Shown one piece after another: positions 29,432 to 30,413 of a stretch of 30,413 nucleotides of DNA (positions are counted from its first letter, which is position 1; the number at the start of each line of letters is the position of its first letter). The notes under the pieces were generated by a model, which did not search any database, was not told the origin of the DNA, and saw nothing but the letters and a program-made list of their open reading frames with translations. Both the position numbers and the translations under genes were made by a program. Source of the stretch: Acidimicrobiia bacterium (GTDB taxonomy: Bacteria > Actinomycetota > Acidimicrobiia > Acidimicrobiales > Ilumatobacteraceae); contig JACDHN010000001.1 in assembly GCA_013821025.1 (NCBI GenBank), forward strand, positions 1-30,413, written 5' to 3'.

Positions 29432-29462
29432 GACCCCGACGGTACGCCAGATTCTCGGCCAT

Positions 29463-29479
29463 CCGACGACGGTCGTTGG
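29463..29479. promoter_or_regulatory. 17-bp imperfect palindrome between aroQ and the threonine aldolase gene
   Basis: CCGACGAC and GTCGTTGG flank a single G, with seven of eight arm positions complementary. It lies in the 63-base divergent intergenic region, 32 bases from the aroQ start and 15 bases from the aldolase start. A dimeric repressor site is possible; chance in GC-rich DNA is also possible. Confidence 0.3.
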
Positions 29480-29494
29480 GCTAGACACGGGTGG

Positions 29495-30413
29495 GTGGAT
29501 ACGACGATCGAGTTGAGGAGCGACAACGCGGCGGGTGTGGCGCCGGAGATCCTCGCTGCGGTGGCGGCGGCCGGCGAGGGTTCTGCGCTGGCCTACGGCG
29601 GCGACGAGTGGACGGCCCGGCTCAGCGAGCGGGTCGCCGAGGTGTTCGAGCATCCTGATGCCAGGGTGTTCCCGGTCATCAGCGGGACCGCGGCCAACGC
29701 CATCGGGTTGTCGGCGATGTGCCCGCCGTGGGGGTCGGTGCTGTGTCACGACACGGCCCACGTGCTGCGCAACGAGTGCGGGGCCACGTCGATGTTCGCC
29801 GGCGGAGCCGTGATGCACGGCCTGACGGGCGACTCGTACAAGCTGGCGCCCGAGTCGGTGCAGATCGCTTTCGAGGCGACCCGCTGGGGTGATCCCCATC
29901 ACTCCCAGCCGGCGGTGCTGTCGCTCACATGCCCGACCGATCACGGCACGGTCTACACCCCCTCCGAGGTCGCTGCCCTGGTCGACGTGGCCGGCGAGCA
30001 TGGCCTGAGGGTGCACATGGACGGCGCTCGCATCGCCAACGCCCTCGCTGGCGTCGGATGCACGCCGGCCGAGCTCACGTGGCGTGCCGGAGTCGATGTC
30101 GTGTCGCTCGGTGCCACGAAGAACGGTGCGCTGAGCACCGACGCCATCGTGTGCTTCGACACAGACATCGCCGAGCAGCTCGTGTATCGCGTGAAGCGTG
30201 CCGGCCATGTGGCGTCGAAGATGCGTTTCCAGTCGGCCCAGCTCGACGCCTATCTCACCGACGGGCTCTGGCTCCGCCTGGCCGGGACGGCCAACGCGGC
30301 CATGACGGTCCTGGCCGCCGGGCTGCGCCAGCTCGGCGTCGAGCTGCTGAACGAGCCGCAGGCGAACATGGTGTTCGCACGCTTCCCGGCACCGGGCGTG
30401 CGCCGACTGGAGG
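29495..30413 (+). CDS. Low-specificity L-threonine aldolase-like PLP enzyme (runs off right edge)
   Basis: PLP-dependent beta-eliminating lyase-family protein splitting L-threonine or allo-threonine into glycine and acetaldehyde. About 306 codons are visible. Seen: TTIELRSDNAAGVAPEILAA, YGGDEWTARLSERVAEVFE, VFPVISGTAANAIGLSAMCPPWGSVLC with the PLP phosphate-binding glycine/threonine, HDTAHVLRNECGATSMFAGG, VHMDGARIANALAG (Asp176 region) and VVSLGATKNGALSTDAIV with the PLP Lys209. The GTG at 29495 begins the homology; no ribosome binding site is clear, and TAGACA at 29482-29487 could be a -10 box for a leaderless mRNA. The C-terminus lies outside the window. A related beta-elimination specificity cannot be excluded. 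Confidence 0.9.
   Translation, partial: MDTTIELRSDNAAGVAPEILAAVAAAGEGSALAYGGDEWTARLSERVAEVFEHPDARVFPVISGTAANAIGLSAMCPPWGSVLCHDTAHVLRNECGATSMFAGGAVMHGLTGDSYKLAPESVQIAFEATRWGDPHHSQPAVLSLTCPTDHGTVYTPSEVAALVDVAGEHGLRVHMDGARIANALAGVGCTPAELTWRAGVDVVSLGATKNGALSTDAIVCFDTDIAEQLVYRVKRAGHVASKMRFQSAQLDAYLTDGLWLRLAGTANAAMTVLAAGLRQLGVELLNEPQANMVFARFPAPGVRRLE

Overview
The window comes from a high-GC, very gene-dense bacterial chromosome. It looks like an actinobacterium, plausibly of the Acidimicrobiia, but that placement is inferred from gene content and not tested. Pointers are an actinobacterial integration host factor (mihF) next to gmk, a PriA that has lost its helicase motifs, an actinobacterial-style CoaBC active site, an LLM-class (F420-type) oxidoreductase and a DUF1844-type protein beside infC. 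Thirty-five protein genes cover almost everything. No gap exceeds about 250 bases, and I see no tRNA, rRNA, insertion sequence, prophage or CRISPR.

Left part (1-9268). On the minus strand lies the N-terminal part of pheS (running off the left edge), preceded by a SnoaL-like gene and an LLM oxidoreductase. Divergent from these, on the plus strand, are a membrane H+-pyrophosphatase (hppA) and a DedA protein. Then on the minus strand comes infC-rpmI-rplT with a SpoU/TrmH-type RNA methyltransferase. The usual rplT-methyltransferase-pheS neighbourhood is thus split by the four-gene block. A DUF1844-type gene reads away from infC. Converging on it are hisG, a small cold-shock-domain-like gene and an alkyltransferase-like gene, the three coupled by overlapping start and stop codons.

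Middle (9303-11836). def-fmt-mog on the minus strand supplies formyl-methionine handling (Fmt, Def) plus a MogA/MoaB-type protein. A NPP(I/L)-type methyltransferase diverges from def with only 21 bases between the two start codons.

Right part (11862-29431). A nearly unbroken minus-strand array of 17 genes runs aroQ-pepP-efp-nusB-DUF2079-pyrR-pyrB-pyrC-carA-carB-pyrD-mihF-gmk-rpoZ-coaBC-metK-priA. It links early pyrimidine synthesis with nucleotide kinase, CoA and SAM synthesis, translation elongation (EF-P), transcription factors and replication restart. pyrK and pyrF are absent from this cluster. The only sizeable gap is an 87-base leader before pyrR, which contains a good match to a PyrR-binding RNA hairpin abutting the ribosome binding site. 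A threonine aldolase gene starts on the plus strand and runs off the right edge.

Most notable: infC appears to start at AUA (an in-frame stop lies three codons upstream) with its ribosome binding site inside a hairpin; the pyrR leader carries a PyrR-type hairpin; a 76-codon cold-shock-like gene with no ATG/GTG/TTG start lies between hisG and the alkyltransferase-like gene; and many genes are joined by NTGA overlaps, two of them apparently with CTG starts. I found no clear new multi-gene system; the content is mainly housekeeping.
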